Positions 10,186-23,290 of a DNA stretch of 60,000 nucleotides are shown piece by piece. The stretch spans positions 9,037,493 to 9,097,492 of the forward strand of contig OU612071.1 in NCBI GenBank assembly GCA_914767715.1. Direction: 5' to 3'. A program made the translations under genes and the position numbers. Below the pieces are notes generated by a model that saw only the letters and a list, made by a program, of their open reading frames with translations, was not told where the DNA came from and did not search any database. Numbering within the stretch: the first letter of the stretch is position 1; each line of letters begins with the position of its first letter. The DNA comes from Membranipora membranacea. Taxonomy: Eukaryota > Bryozoa > Gymnolaemata > Cheilostomatida > Membraniporidae.

Positions 10186-12400
10186 TCAATTTTCTCTGTT
10201 CAAGACACTTACACAGATGTAATTTTTAGAGCCTTTTATGTATAGCCGCTGCTGGCCTATCTGTTCTGACCTAATCCTATTTGTATACACTGAGAATAAT
10301 AGAGGACTGAGGCCAGAGCCCTGGGGTGTTCCTGTGTTGGTGGTGATTGATGTTGAGAGAATATTGTTTACTATTGTTCTTTGTGTTCTGCCTGTCAGGA
10401 AACTTGACACCCAGTTTGTAACTCTGGAGTCTAGATGTTGCAGTTCTGTGAGGAGATTACTGACACTGATGGTGTTAAATGCAGACGAGAAGTCGAGAAA
10501 TAGGCATCTTGCATAGTTGGCAGCTTGAAGGTCTATGTAACTAGTTATTGTGGTAATAAGGCATAATACTGCATCCTGGGTTGATCTTTTAGCTCGGTAG
10601 GCAAATTGGTGATTGTCGAGAGGAGTGTTTTAACTATATAGCTTTTCAGCAGACGTTCCATTGTTTTACATAAGCAGCTTGTCAGGGCTATTGGTCGGAA
10701 GTGTTTAAGTTGATTTGGCTTGTCAGTTTTTGGCAGTGGTTTGATGATGGCCGATTTCCATATATTAGGAGTTGTTTGAGAGTCTAGAGAGAAGTTGAAT
10801 ATATCCGTAATTACAGGCGCTAGTTGGTCAGCACAGAGTTTTAATGCTCTTGGTATCAGACCATCAGGTCCAGCACCCTTTCTAGAGTTGAGGCGTTTGA
10901 GTTGTACCCGAACTGATTTTTCATCTATTGTGCAGGGAGGAGCAGTTAGGGTTTTGTAAGCAGGTTGTGGTGGCTGAGTGTCTTGTTTCTCAAATCTGGC
11001 AAAGAAGTTGTTGAGTTCTTCAGGTTGGAAGTTAATATCTGGTTGTGACTTGGAGTTGCTGGTTGGAAGTCCGCTAATTTTTTTAATGTCGTTCCAAGCG
11101 TTTGCAGGATCACTGGCTAAATGTCGTTGGATTTTTAGGGAATATTCTTCTCTGGCTTTTGTATTTTCTTTTGAGACTTGCTTTTTGAGTTAATGATAGA
11201 GTTTTTTATTTCCATTTTTGTGGGCGTCGTGTTTCTCAACTATCATATCCAGAATGCGCTTTGTAATCCATGGCTTTTTGTTGGCATATTTTTTAACTTC
11301 CTTTGGTGGTATGCATAGGTCTGTGCAGAAATTAATGTAGTCAGTTAACGTTTCAGTCCGCTGGTTGATGTTGTCATTGGCATCTGTGAGATTGTCCCAA
11401 AGTGTGGTATCTAAGCATGCTTGAAGATTATTGACATTACTGTCGGAGAATGTTCTGCGAGTTGTAAACGTAGGTTTTAATTTAGGCAAAAGCTTATAGG
11501 ATGGCACGAGATGAATAATGTAATGGTCAGAGCTGCCCAGATGGGATAATTGATGATATTGACTGTAGGCACCCTTGATCCTTGTATAGCATTTGTGGAG
11601 TGTCTTGGTTCCTCTGGTCGAAATTTAAGCTGGTTGAAATCTCCCATTACAAGAATACAAGAATTAGGGTATTTCCTTTCAAGTTGATTAACATGTGATG
11701 TGATGCATTTAGCAGTGTTTGTTGCGTCTTGTTTAAGTCGAGAATTTCCAGTGAATGGGGCATAGCACGATACAGATATGATGGAAGTGAACTCACGAGG
11801 TAGCCAGTGTGGACGAGATTTGACAGTTAGTAATTCACAGTTTTTATCAGTGCAGTTGTGGATAATTTGATTGTTTGTGGACCACTTTCTATCGATGTAA
11901 ACCAAAATGCCACCCCCTTGAGTTTTACCACTTTCTTCTAGAGTTCTGTCATTACGGAATTGATCGTATCCATCTAGTTCATTACGGTCCTTGGTGATAT
12001 CCGGTTTTAACCAAGATTCAGTGATACATATTAGTTGAGATTGGTTCTGCAGTCGTTTAGTATATAATAATCCATGGAGTTCATCTAGATTTTTAAGTAT
12101 TGATTGACTGTTGGTGAGCACTATTGCAGGTAGTGGTACTTAACCGTTCCCGAGGCTATGTTTAAGTCGAACACCAGCACGCTTACCTCGCTTTCTAGAT
12201 CGTAATAATCCAGGATCTATATTTTTAACTAGTTTTTTATAGTCCGATTTCCAAATAGCAGCGATGATGTCTTTAATTAAAGAGTTTTTATAATCCACTA
12301 GAGAATTGTAGTCAGCATATACTAGACTCGACACACCTCTTGGATGATATATGAGGGTGAATATGAGTAGCAACAGTATAAACAACGGCTGCAATAACTA
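10186..12400 (-). pseudogene. CR1/L2-like non-LTR retrotransposon ORF2 (endonuclease plus reverse transcriptase), broken
   Basis: Read on the minus strand from 12400 down. A basic RKRGKRAGV segment (near 12180) leads into an apurinic-type endonuclease: LTNSQSI, ICITESWL (near 12030), GGGILVYI (near 11915), and VMGDFNQ (near 11645), the catalytic GDFN motif. A linker follows at 11507-11190. Reverse transcriptase blocks include PIALTSCLCKTMERLL (near 10690), FLDFSSAFNTI (near 10500, carrying the first catalytic Asp), and GTPQGSGLSPLLF (near 10310). The similarity ends directly after that block, before the YxDD motif. Breaks: an in-frame TAA near 12140 between the basic segment and the endonuclease, a frame change near 11500, and several disruptions in 10500-11190. 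Inactive. The 5209-6045 fragment starts almost exactly where this one stops, but their sequences cannot be compared because they do not overlap. Confidence 0.85.
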
Positions 12401-12984
12401 CGCCATTATGTTAGTAGGGCTTAATAATCCTATTGAGGGATTAGAGAGAAGGTGAAAACACAACCTCTCACTCAGAAAGCCAACTGCCAACAGTTCTTCT
12501 AAGCTATTAGACTTCTCCCCAGTCGGTGGGTCGTTACCGCCAACCTAGTCATATTCCCTCAATGATGTATCAGGTACCGGGAGGGGGAACGGTTACTTAT
12601 TGTGATAGAAAAAGACCATCTCTAAAACCTAACAAAATTGTAAAGCTGACACTAGTGAATTATGATGTTCCGCAATCGCACACAAAAAGCCTTGACGGTA
12701 TTGAATTAAGATGAATATGTTGATCAAATTCAAATTACTTGATATGTTGGGATCCTTGATATTTATGTGATTAATAAAAGTATGAGTGTTCACAGCTCAT
12801 ACAGTCTCAGTTGTCAATCTGATCATCAGATGGGGAAATGAAAGTCCTAAGCATTTCCCTCGCAGGCCAGATATTTTCAAAAACATAAAAAACTCATACA
12901 GTGCCATAACCCTGCCCCTTTGAATTATGGCTCTTAACTCCCGGATACCTCCCTGTGTGACGGCCAGCTGATTCCTCTGAGATC

Positions 12985-13130
12985 ATTAGTCATTCATTCT
13001 ATTTATTTCAGCAGTCAGACACTCAATTGTCCGTTGCTGAGCAATTACGTCCTGCTCCATGGCCTCCTCAGGTTGGCTCTGTGCCGCTTCTGCCAAGTTG
13101 TCATCAGGTTTCTCAGCCAACGGTTGATCC
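12985..13130 (-). other. Possible ORF1 coiled-coil remnant upstream of the LINE
   Basis: The minus strand reads a Gln/Glu-rich, heptad-like stretch containing EEAMEQDVIAQQRTIECL, ending in a stop near 12985. A gtgagt donor-like site lies just upstream (plus positions near 13170). Coiled coils are common in LINE ORF1, and the position upstream of ORF2 on the same strand fits. The plus strand of the same bases is also open with a Pro-rich product and an acceptor-like tttcag, so the coding strand is uncertain. Confidence 0.3.
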
Positions 13131-13219
13131 TGCCATCCCATTAACACTCAGAGAGCCTAAGACATACTCACCTGTAGGCATCTGGTGCAAGGTCTGCTCT
13201 ATCTTTTAGAAATTCAGAT

Positions 13220-14118
13220 GAAATTTTGCCGCTGAGGCATTATAATTTACGCTTTGAGAGAATTAGTAAAATAGTGCACTCATTTTATTTACACAACAAA
13301 ACTCTCACAGCATACAGTCGAACCAATAAAAAAAAACCCAAACCAACATCCCCTCAAAATTAGTTCTGCCACAAAATTGTCTATTTGTTAAAAGAGGTTT
13401 TCTAGAAAGTTTACAGATAACAGAGTAGTTAAAAAATAACTTGTTGACCTCTACACACAGTTAAATACACAAGAAAAAAAAGGGGTTATACATAAATAAA
13501 TGACGATGTTCTAGAAATGGGAAAGTAAGTCATATATAGCGGGTAGGCATCCTAAGTTGTGGTTGGGCCTATCCACCTTTAAACATGTAGCACGGCCAGC
13601 GCAGGAAGCACCAAATATGATGATGATTGTGTTAACATGATTCTATCATTATGTTCCAAACTAAATAAGATACTCAATTTGGTTTGCAGTGATTAATCTA
13701 AACTTATGTATAAAAAGAGACAGGGACCTTACACATAAAAAATTATCCAATAAGAAATATTAAATATGACAATTGTATCATATATGGCAAATTATGCAAA
13801 TATACATTAAGGTGAAATTGTTTATCAACGGTCTGGCATGCTCTTGCAGACCACTGTGGCTGAAAATTGCATAATTTCTAGGGCTGTTGGTAACTAGCGA
13901 AAGTTATACAATAATAATGTGCAGACGGTATTTTCTCTGCTTATGAAAATAGATTGAATCGATACAGGAGAACTCAAAGTTCTTTAGGAACTACGTAATA
14001 TGTCTGGCCGTTTGTGAATGAGAAAGAGTTGTGCTACCTATATCTAGTATTATTACAGTTGTAAGTTAATGAACATCGCCCAGAATTCACCGTATGATTA
14101 TTGATTTTTGTTCATTCT
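13220..14118. other. No gene recognised
   Basis: AT-rich, with stops in all frames at short spacing and no recognisable motif. Confidence 0.4.
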
Positions 14119-15481
14119 CATGTGATGAATATCAAGTTGCAAACCACTGACTGTTAAGGGACTCCAAAGTTTCAGACTGCATTTTGACTACATTATAATC
14201 AATTTCTCTCACCTTAAAATATGTATTTCGAGAACAGATATAGCTAATTATACAACATTGGATGTTTCTCATGCATAATTGGCTATTCATGTGGGTCAAT
14301 AACCTAGGGATGTGGCTTTTAATGCAAAGATTAGGTCAAATTATTTTCAGCTAATCAACAAGAAATTATTCGTCCGGATTTTAGAGCAGTGCGCATGCTC
14401 ATCCTTTAACGTTAATAACATTGCATGATATTATACTCCTGCGTACAGCATAATAAAACTGGTCTCGATTGTAACCCGGATGTGGACTACTGCACATGAC
14501 TTAGGCTCGAATATTTTTGTTTAGCTTGTAATTGAGGGCAAGATCTTTCTCTCTATCTCTCAGCTGGCTTTGAATGCTCAGCCTTAACTCACAGGCTGCC
14601 AACATCAATCAAAGATATTTCTTTGTTTGTGGGTTATTGCTCAGTTTTATTAACAGCTTATTTAGCTGAAACAGTCAAATCCTAATTCAGCTACATCAAG
14701 AGTGATATCAAGCTCTCATGTTTTAGGTCAACATAATAGAATGATTAATACAAATATGTGTTGTTCTATGATAATGTCATCAATTAAGAGCCTTGAGAAT
14801 TGTGGCCAATGTTCAACAAATACCTTTTTATTTGTCACCTACTAATGACCTATGTACATCACTTAAAATTTTACCCCTTTCAATACTGAGCAACTATTTT
14901 ACTTACATTACAGGATTTAAGGCTCTGAATAATTTATCACCTCCATACATCTCTGATTTTTTTGTTACCACACCACACCGATCTCCATGAAGAGATACAC
15001 ACTTACTTAAACCTCCATTAGACAACTTAAACCACAAAATAGCAACAAACTTTTAACTTTTAAACTACCCTCTTCATTGAGAAGCACTCTTACTTTGAAT
15101 ATGTTTAAGAAAAGGCTAATGCAACATTTTTTCAGTTTATTGGCATAGTCTTATTTTTTGTTGAATCATTTTTTGTATCATTTTTCTTTTTTTGCCATTT
15201 ATGTCACATCATGAAAAACATTTGAAATAATGAGTTGTTGCTGACAATGAAAGTATATATATATATATAACCAACAATGCCTGAGAGTGCATAGCTCTGA
15301 ACATAATCATGACCGACACCCGAAGAAAATCATTGTTTTATTTGTTGCGTTGTGAAATCCAATTTTAGCACCCTGCAAATTTCAAGTTACCCATGGCATC
15401 TTGTTTATCATAATCATTACGATATTATTACTGATTGTTGACTTAACAGTCAGTGGTTTGCAACTTGATATCCATCACATG
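14119..15481. repeat. 40-bp inverted repeats 1.3 kb apart
   Basis: 14119-14158 and 15442-15481 are reverse complements over 40 bases with one mismatch (core GCAAACCACTGACTGTTAAG). They could be terminal inverted repeats of a non-autonomous DNA element about 1.36 kb long. No target duplication was recognised outside them. A LINE 3' fragment lies inside. Confidence 0.7.
14795..15262 (+). pseudogene. LINE 3'-end fragment (C-terminus of reverse transcriptase ORF)
   Basis: The plus-strand frame at 14793-14990 contains FKALNNLSPPYISDFF, matching the conserved FKxLxxLxPPYLxDLL block near the C-terminus of CR1/L2/jockey-type ORF2. After frame changes, the last block LTLNMFKKRLMQHFF near 15090-15135 corresponds to the usual SLxxFKxxLKTHLF end, with a stop near 15147. 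An (AT)n tract at 15255-15268 may be the tail. Severely 5' truncated and frameshifted. Confidence 0.7.
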
Positions 15482-15489
15482 AAAAAGTT

Positions 15490-17415
15490 ATTTTGCATTG
15501 TATGCACAGGTATGAAGCTCTTCTGATTTTTTTGTTCTTTCAATAAGGATTCTCAATAAAATTAATTTGTGATTTGCACAGTCAGCCAGACACAGTGTTT
15601 CTCCATACTGAAACAGCTAATTTTTTGATTGGAAAAGATTGTGTATACATCTCTTCCCCGGCCAAATCCTGAGTTTTGCCACAACAGAAACCTAGAGAGC
15701 AATTTAGAAATCTACAGATGAATTAGATTGGTTTTAAGGGTGACATTTTCAGTTTATATATACACAGCTAGATTGACAATAAAAATCAGCTGTATATTTT
15801 GGTATCCCCAACTTAGATGAATGCGATAGAAAATTCGAGTTAAACCCAAAAACCTGAGTTACTCAGGCTAAATCTGAGTGGTTGACAGCTCTGCTATTCC
15901 CCACGCAGCCCACCCTCTGATAACAAGTTAATCAGATATAAGGTCTTTATGCAGCCCACATTGTCACCTTATATGTCAAATTTTAGCTGGAAATCATCAC
16001 TCAAAATTTCTATCTGAATTCGCTAGGAAGCAATTTATTTTCTGCTATCAAGCAATGGTGTAGTGGGGGGAGTGGTGGGGATGTAATGGGGGGACGTCAA
16101 ACAAGAGGTACAGGAGGGGTACAGACAGAGAATGTGATGGGAGTGTGTAACTGGACAGAGGATCTTTGTTACATTGTAACTAAATTATTTGCCACATCGG
16201 ACAATACAGATTATAATATGGATGTTTCGTTTGTTTCTTTAAATACTTCATTTGACATTTATTTATTTATATGGATGTTAGGCCATCTATGGCACTCTTT
16301 GGATATTTTATCTATCATTCAATATTTCATGACTGTATCTAGTTTAATCCCGTCTAATTATCCAGTGGTCACTGACTTACAAGTGTCATGATGTGAATAT
16401 TGTAGCCTTGTAGTGAGTGTTGGATTGGACCATCTACCCAGGATATATCCTAGCACGACTGTGATATCTTCCCAAAACTGCTGCTGCACATACAGGAATG
16501 GGATTTTCATGTAACATCTTCACAATGAGGTTTTTCTTTAACCATTTGTGTGTCATCTATACAATCAGGCATATGATCCCTCCTGTTAGCTATTCTGGTT
16601 AAAATTCATTGGAATGACATGAGGTTATAAAACTTGTCTTAACTCAAAAACTAATCGGTTAAGAAGGAAAGTTTACAATATAAACCTCTTCTACATAAAT
16701 TTCTTGACCTTTATATCCAATTTCTATCTGTCTAGCAATACCAGAAATAATTTTATTGATAATGAAACACACAACAAAGTGTATAAATTGACTTATTTTG
16801 TGTTTAGCTTATCACAGATCCCCTCATACTGGTTTTACACAAACAAGATTTATACCACCGAACAGGAGGTTTTGTTTGGATGAGAAATAAAAAATAATGA
16901 ACGCCATGCCATGCTGCAGGTTTCAGCGAAGAGGGTGCAATAAAAACAAAGTTTATGCAGGCACTGCTATTGTGTTATATTTATAGATCGATGGCTAGTA
17001 GTTGGAAAGCTGCTTTGTACTAGCTACTAACCAACATTTGTAAGGTGCTTCGTACTAACTACTAAACAAGCATAGTAGTCTATTGATGCAACTATGTAGC
17101 TCAATTCAGGAATAAACCAACTTGTAATTTGCCTGCCTTTGTACAAGCGATGCCTAAACTGAACCTGAATATTTTCATGCGAGCTTGATGACACTACCTG
17201 ATGTGAACACACAGGGTAAACCTCGATTTCCCGAACCTCAAGCAAATCTCAGCAAGGCTCACTCAAACACATGTATCATCTGATGATATGCAACAAGATG
17301 TGAGACCAGGATGCATCAGAATGAATCGAGTGCCAAGCCTATTTGTTCGTGATAAACTTGATTTTGAATTGGATATAAATATGAGGACCTTTATTGCGTA
17401 TGAGAAGTCATATGG
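15490..17415. other. No gene recognised
   Basis: A 101-codon frame at 16086-16391 has no recognisable domain, splice context or codon character and is likely chance. Two short repeats with cores CTTTGTACTAGCTACTAA and CTTCGTACTAACTACTAA sit at about 17014-17061. Confidence 0.4.
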
Positions 17416-17418
17416 AGA

Positions 17419-17640
17419 CCAGTAATAGGATACAAAAAATGAATATAAAAATGAGATAGCAACCAAAAAATGTGATCTGTGACACATTTCAAAGTAAATA
17501 CCCTCAAATGATGGAGAAAAGTAATAAGATACAAAACTGCAGATAAAATGAGATGGCACCCAAATAATGGAATCAAAGGCACATTTCAATGGAAATTTTC
17601 CTCAAATGACGGGGAGCAGTAATGAGATACAAAAAACTGA
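17419..17640. repeat. Tandem repeat, two full copies plus part of a third, period about 100 bp
   Basis: Units start with AGTAAT(A/G)(G/A)GATACAAAA at about 17421, 17521 and 17620. The shared order is AAAATGAGAT(A/G)GCA(A/C)CC, then ACACATTTCAA or GCACATTTCAA, then CCTCAAATGA(T/C)GG. The same region is open on the minus strand in two frames, but that is a by-product of the repeat. Confidence 0.75.
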
Positions 17641-18169
17641 GAAGGCCTCTCGGAGAAATAAGCATTGAGAAGCAGGCAAGTAGAATAAAATTCAAAGATA
17701 TGACTATTTGTAAAAAAGATGAAGGAACGCTGTTCCTAAGTGATCTAAAGATAATACTAAAATCAGACTGTTATCAAGATTCTTCTACGGCATACCTGAG
17801 TATGATACGGAGGGAAGAATTATGATTTGCCTGAGGTAAGAAAGTACCGATTGTCAAAAAAAAAAGAATTCAATCAAAAGAAGAAAAACATCAGAGATGG
17901 CAGAGTAAAATTGTGTGTAAAATTGATAAAGGAAAAATTATCGCGGGGCTGACTGTGACTGCAGTGTGCGCTGACCCCAAGAAAGAAAACTCAATTGCAA
18001 AAGGGAAGGTCAGCAATCAAGGCGCATAGGCTTGTTCAAAAAGAATGGGAAAACAATGGGGAAACAGGAACAGGAACCAGCAGATAACCAAAAAAAAAGA
18101 GAATTTTGAGAATATTGGTGCAAACAATAAAATAATTTTATATTTTAAAGTGGGTAGTATTGATGATGC

Positions 18170-18500
18170 ATTGGATAAAGGACAATTTTGAGAATTTGGC
18201 ACTATCAAAGGATGCCATAAATTGAAGTGTACTTGGCAAATCGAATCGGTGAATTGTGAAAAAAAGGGATAATTTTGAGACATTAAGTCTGGAAAAAATT
18301 GGATCGAAAAATGTGAGATCGTTGAGAGTTCGACTCTATCAAAACATGTCATAAATGGAAGGCAGCTCTGAAACTAAAATCATAAACTGAAGTGGACTCG
18401 GAGATAGCTCAGCGCTTTATTGAAAAAAGAGAATAGTTTTGGAAGGATCGACTATATCAAAATGTCATACTTAGAAGTGGACTCTGAAAAATACCGATGC
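18170..18500. repeat. Degenerate tandem repeat
   Basis: A loose unit of the form ACTATCAAA...ATGTCATAA...GAAGTGGACT recurs near 18207, 18337 and 18455, each preceded by a purine-rich AAAAAAGGGATAATTTTGAGA-like stretch. Copies are poor. The flanking sequence 17650-18760 shows no convincing gene. Confidence 0.45.
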
Positions 18501-20510
18501 TGAATTTTAAAAAACGGACTCTGAGTAAAGCTTGATTTTAAAAAAAAAGGAAAAATTTAGAGGAGATTGGCTTGGGCAAAGAATGGAAGCAAAAAGTCTA
18601 CATGGACGTAATAGAATTTAGAGCTGAAATCGTACAGTTAAAAAAAAGGGGAAAAAAAAGGTTTCAGGACAATCGGAGATACCATACTGGAGCACAGTAG
18701 CGGACGGAGTGGGGACACAGTAAATAAAACACAAATGAAACATTCTGACCTGATGTAAACCATGATCATGCCCTATCTTGACACACCCTCCCATAATCTT
18801 TCCAAGTGTGGTAGGCCTCAAAACACTTATCAGGGCAAAGAGGCACATTGCAGGTCTTACAGTAAAAGTGGGTCTGGCGCCGCTTGCCATTCTTTCTATC
18901 AGAGCAAACTCTGCAGTCAGGGTAATGTTTAGGGTTCTCATACCTAGCAAGGAAACATCTAGTTTTACAGGGGAGTGCTGGGTCGACATTAGGAGTTATT
19001 TTACGTGATTGAGTGAATGGGGTGTAATCACCTGTCTGAAGGAGGGAATCAATTACATCCAAGCGGAATTTTCTCTGACTCAAATGAGATTCTTTCCCCT
19101 TGCAAAAGATATACCCATTGACTAGGGCCGCCTCAAAACAAAAGTGATAAATTACTTGGTACCACTTGTAGGACCTATGGGGATACTTATTATAACTAGC
19201 TAGTTGATCAAACCTAATTACACCCCCCATGAATTTATTATAATCAACTATAGAGGATGGTTTATCAACATTCATAAAGCCAGTGGGTTCTTTTCCCGAG
19301 CGGATTTGTGTCCTAGTGGTATCGATGTTGTCAATGGATGATAGGACATGAACACGTTTGACATCATGCCAAGCAAATGCAGTCATATGATCTGTGCTCC
19401 AGTATTTAGCTGCTTCCCTCCTTTTCAAAGAATTAGATACAGTTGTGATGCTTGGAGGCAGCTTAACGCCGATTGGCCCTGACTGTACCTGTTGCCCCCG
19501 TGTGGGCAAGCTTCAGCTCAGCAACAAGCTCTGGCGAAGTGTAATAGTTGTCCGTGTAGACAATGTGGCCTTTACCGAGGGCTCGAAAAGATTCATAACA
19601 ATGTCTTTGGTTGCCCAACCAGACTCCCCATTGTTACTTTTCCCAGTATATACAAAGAATTTCAATACAGCACCATTCTCAGAGTCACACAGAGCCAAAA
19701 GCTTGGTCCCCCCACTTCACTGGCTTCATTGGTAGATATTGTTTAAAATACAGACGGCCTTTGTATTTCAGCATGCTTTCATCAACAGCCACTTTTTTTC
19801 CAGGTATGATATTTTCGAGATAAGTTGCACTGCACTTATCAAGCACAGTGCGGATCTTATAAAGAGGGTCATAGTCAGGGTGGTCTTTTGGTTTTTGACC
19901 ATTGTTGTCTGCAAAGTCTTCAACAGAGTGTAGCGGTTGTACGACATAATTTTTCCAAAATTCCCACCCACAAGCCAATGCTGAGACCAATGGTCAGCGC
20001 GATCTGCAGTTACAGTCAAACCCATAGCTATCTCAATAGAGATGAAGGCTTTGATTTCATCAGCCGTTGTTTCACGCCACATTTTCGTTCTACTGTTAGG
20101 TAACAACGGCTGATGACTGTCCAGCCACTGTTGAGCATACAAATTAGTGTGAGTAGCGATGGTCTGATAAAGCTCGAGGGAAAAAAGGGAAAAAAATCAT
20201 ACGGAGACATATTTGGTTCTTCATTGACCAGCTTACACTTATTCCCGGGATGTTGCGGGAGCCAGGAGGTGTCTTGCTGATGACAATCAGATGTCTCACT
20301 CCAGTCAGTATCGAGAATGTCACTAAGTGTAATGTGCGGATGTAGAGTGTTGGATGCTGGTTCATCAGAGGGTGGCGTCGCTGGTGAGGATGGAGGCAGT
20401 GGGGATGATGGCTCAGGTATAGCCTCTGGTGTCGGAGTGAGAGCTGGTGTCTGTGATTAGAATCAGAAAAATTGTAAATTTCTGTTTCAAATAAATATGT
20501 CAATAGATTA

Positions 20511-20526
20511 CCCCCCCCCCCCCCCC
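20511..20526. repeat. C homopolymer, 16 bases
   Basis: Run of C upstream (on the minus strand) of the last piggyBac exon, inside the intron. Possible sequencing-length uncertainty. Confidence 0.9.
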
Positions 20527-22639
20527 AATGTTGATGAAACAGCAATAATTGATAGTCGGACAGATGACCATGTATATATAAATAAATGAATCATATGACT
20601 GCCCGCTGCCAAAGCTAAGTTAGGACGCAAGCTTTTGATAGAATTCCAGCATCTGACTTGGGCAAAGTGATGCAACAGCATTTATACATGTAGTGTAGTC
20701 TGATAAATCAAATATGCTGGGACGAGCGCAAGCAAGCACGATTACACAGAATTGATATGTCGACTAGCTAAACAAAAAAAGATGACATCCCACATAGTTA
20801 CCTGAGTGATTGGCGGTGAAATAGCCAGATCTGATAGCAAAGAAGAAATTGACCTAGGTGCCGGAACCGGAGGCTGTAAAAGCAAAACATTATAGTTTTG
20901 AAATATTTATAACTATAATAGTTCCAAGCATGAGCCCTCGCGAAGGCCCTCATGTCTCTGACAATGTTGAGAGGAACAGTTGTAGCCCACAGTTGAAATT
21001 TTTTCATGTGGTACAATAAACCATGGGTGGATAACTTTTTTTCTTAAGAAAAGCCATATTTTACGCTGGCTCAAATCAAGAGGATGCAATATATTTTCAT
21101 TCATAAAATTGGAACAGGGGTAACAATTTCATTCATAAAAACTGCGACACGTTGCAAGAACATCAGCTCAACAAAAAAACTGGTTTATCTAATCTTCTCA
21201 GGTTGTGAGGTCATACTACCTCATGCTTTGATTTGGATATGTACATATCTGTTTTTCTTGTGTTTCATGTGTATGACAAAGAGGGAAATTTTTGCAAACG
21301 TGTGTGAAATGAGAGGCAATCAACATGCAAAGGTTATTGTTCTGGATTATTATGAAAAAAAAGCGCTTGAAAAGAATATTTATGTAGAATGGCTTGGGAA
21401 GCTTAGCTGCATGTATAATACAGAATGGCCACTATCACAGAGCGCTATGCATATTTGGATATCCACATAACAAAACAGCAATCAGAATTAGTGTGTAATA
21501 AATTTTACAGGTCGAAGGCCACAGTAAATGCAATAGATTACCCATAAAGCTGCGGCGACAAAAGGCCCCAGGTCGCCAACAGCTGCACTAAACCAATGCA
21601 CAGGGTATGTGACTAATGATGTTTAGCGAGTGTTGTCTGGGTGCCTTTACCATTTTTTAGACACCCACTAACTGTTATAGATGTCTCGCAGTGGCGAAAT
21701 AAATTTAGCAAAATGAAAAATGGCCTATGTGATCAAAGTGGTTCGGTATGAAACAATGAAGAACTCTAATCGGTGTAACCAGAGAATGAGACGTCGATAA
21801 GCATATTTACCTGAGTGTTAGGGGGTCACAGCTTGCTCTGAAGAGGAAGCAGAAGCTGTGGGAAAGTCAGAAACTTGTTTAGATATAAGTGATAGTCTAG
21901 GTGCAGGAACTGGAGCCTGAAATTATCAAATGGAAAAGTTGCATCCCTCGTATCTTCTTGCACTATGGTCACATGCCCAGAATAAAATTAATTTTGAATG
22001 GAACCCGGACATGACAAGCTGGCAGACCCATCTATTATAAATTGAATAATTTTACCTAAAATTTTGAATGTTATAGTCGTAATTTATCGACCAAGGGGGA
22101 CATGCCCTAACATCAGTGGTAGCATAGGCAAAGATGTTGAGAAGTAGCTTAAAAGCTGTAATGGAAATAAGCAATATATTGTGATCTGGCAAATTACTAA
22201 GGTCTAGCCAAGACGGAGCATATTGAGCATCTTGAGGGACAATGAATAAATAAAATAATGAATTATTCAACTAAAGGTAAACCAATCAAGATGATAAAAT
22301 TATACCTTCTTGGGTGCTGCTTGAGTGTCTCAGAAGCGTAATGGAACTTTTAGCGCTCGGCCTCGAGTAGTTGTATGAGGTGGCTTGGGTTTCACTGTTA
22401 CAGATATATCACTGAATGACTCCTGTTTCGACTTTTTCTTGGGCTGAATGAGCCTCCTACTACAAGAAGCCTCGTTAGGTTTGGCCTACAAAATAAATGG
22501 GTAAGAATAGTACTAGGGGGAGGGGGTCGTTAAATTAGAATTCACAAAAGTGGACATAGAGCAGTGATACCGAAGCAGCACAACAGATTAACTCTGCGAT
22601 CGAAAAATCGTGGTGACACTAGGATATGCCAATGATAAC

Positions 22640-23290
22640 ATTCCGCAAGTCTAGATCGGAATACATGTGACATCAAAATCAGCATCGATTCATGTATGCA
22701 TACTTCTGATACAATGTCAATTATTATCAAGCTTGGGGGGGGAGGGTGGGGGACAGCAAAATCTAAGTCGTATACCATGATATATTGGTGATAATTTTCT
22801 GCAGAGATATAGATGCAAACACAAAGTCAAACAGTACTCCTCAAAACAATGCGCTGAGTGATCCTCGATACCAAAAAGATTATCCATCAGGTTACAATGA
22901 AGGCCACCACAGAAGCCTAGATCAGAATACATGTGACATCAAAATCTTCAACGATTCATCTATGCCTACTACTGATCTAGTGTCAACTATTCATGAGTTG
23001 GGGGAGTGGAGGGTGGGGGCATCAAAATCTAAGTCGTATACCATGATAATATTGGTGATAACATTCTGCAGAGATATAGATGCAAGCACAAAGTCAAACA
23101 GTATCCCTCAAAACAATGCGCTGAGTGATCCACGACTCCAAAAAATTATACATCAGGCTACAATGAAGGTCACCACAGAAGTCTAGATCAGAATACATGT
23201 GACATCATAATCAGCAACAATTCATGTAGGCTATGTCTACTACTGATCCAGTACCAACGATTCATGAGTTGGGGGAGGGGAGGGTGGAGG
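22640..23290. repeat. Tandem repeat, about 2.4 copies, period about 266-271 bp
   Basis: GGAGGGTGG(G/A)GG occurs near 22742, 23008 and 23279. Between them the order is the same in each copy: AAATCTAAGTCGTATACCATGAT, CTGCAGAGATATAGATGCAA, CAATGCGCTGAGTGATCC, GTCTAGATCAGAATACATGTGACATC. It lies inside the large intron between the first two exons of the piggyBac gene. High similarity indicates recent amplification. Confidence 0.88.

Noticed and set aside
5209-12400. One LINE split by an insertion (5209-6045 plus 10186-12400)
   Set aside because: The fragments do not overlap and the order is plausible, but the intervening 4 kb contains unrelated repeats and no boundary or duplication supports a single split element.
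16086-16391. 101-codon plus-strand frame with hydrophobic stretches
   Set aside because: No domain, no splice context, low-complexity AT composition; consistent with chance.
17263-17589. 108-codon minus-strand frame
   Set aside because: Overlaps the 100-bp tandem repeat and exists in two frames at once; repeat artefact.
21084-21470. 128-codon plus-strand frame with a hydrophobic segment
   Set aside because: Lies in an intron of the piggyBac gene, no recognisable motif and AT-driven amino-acid bias; I could not support it.
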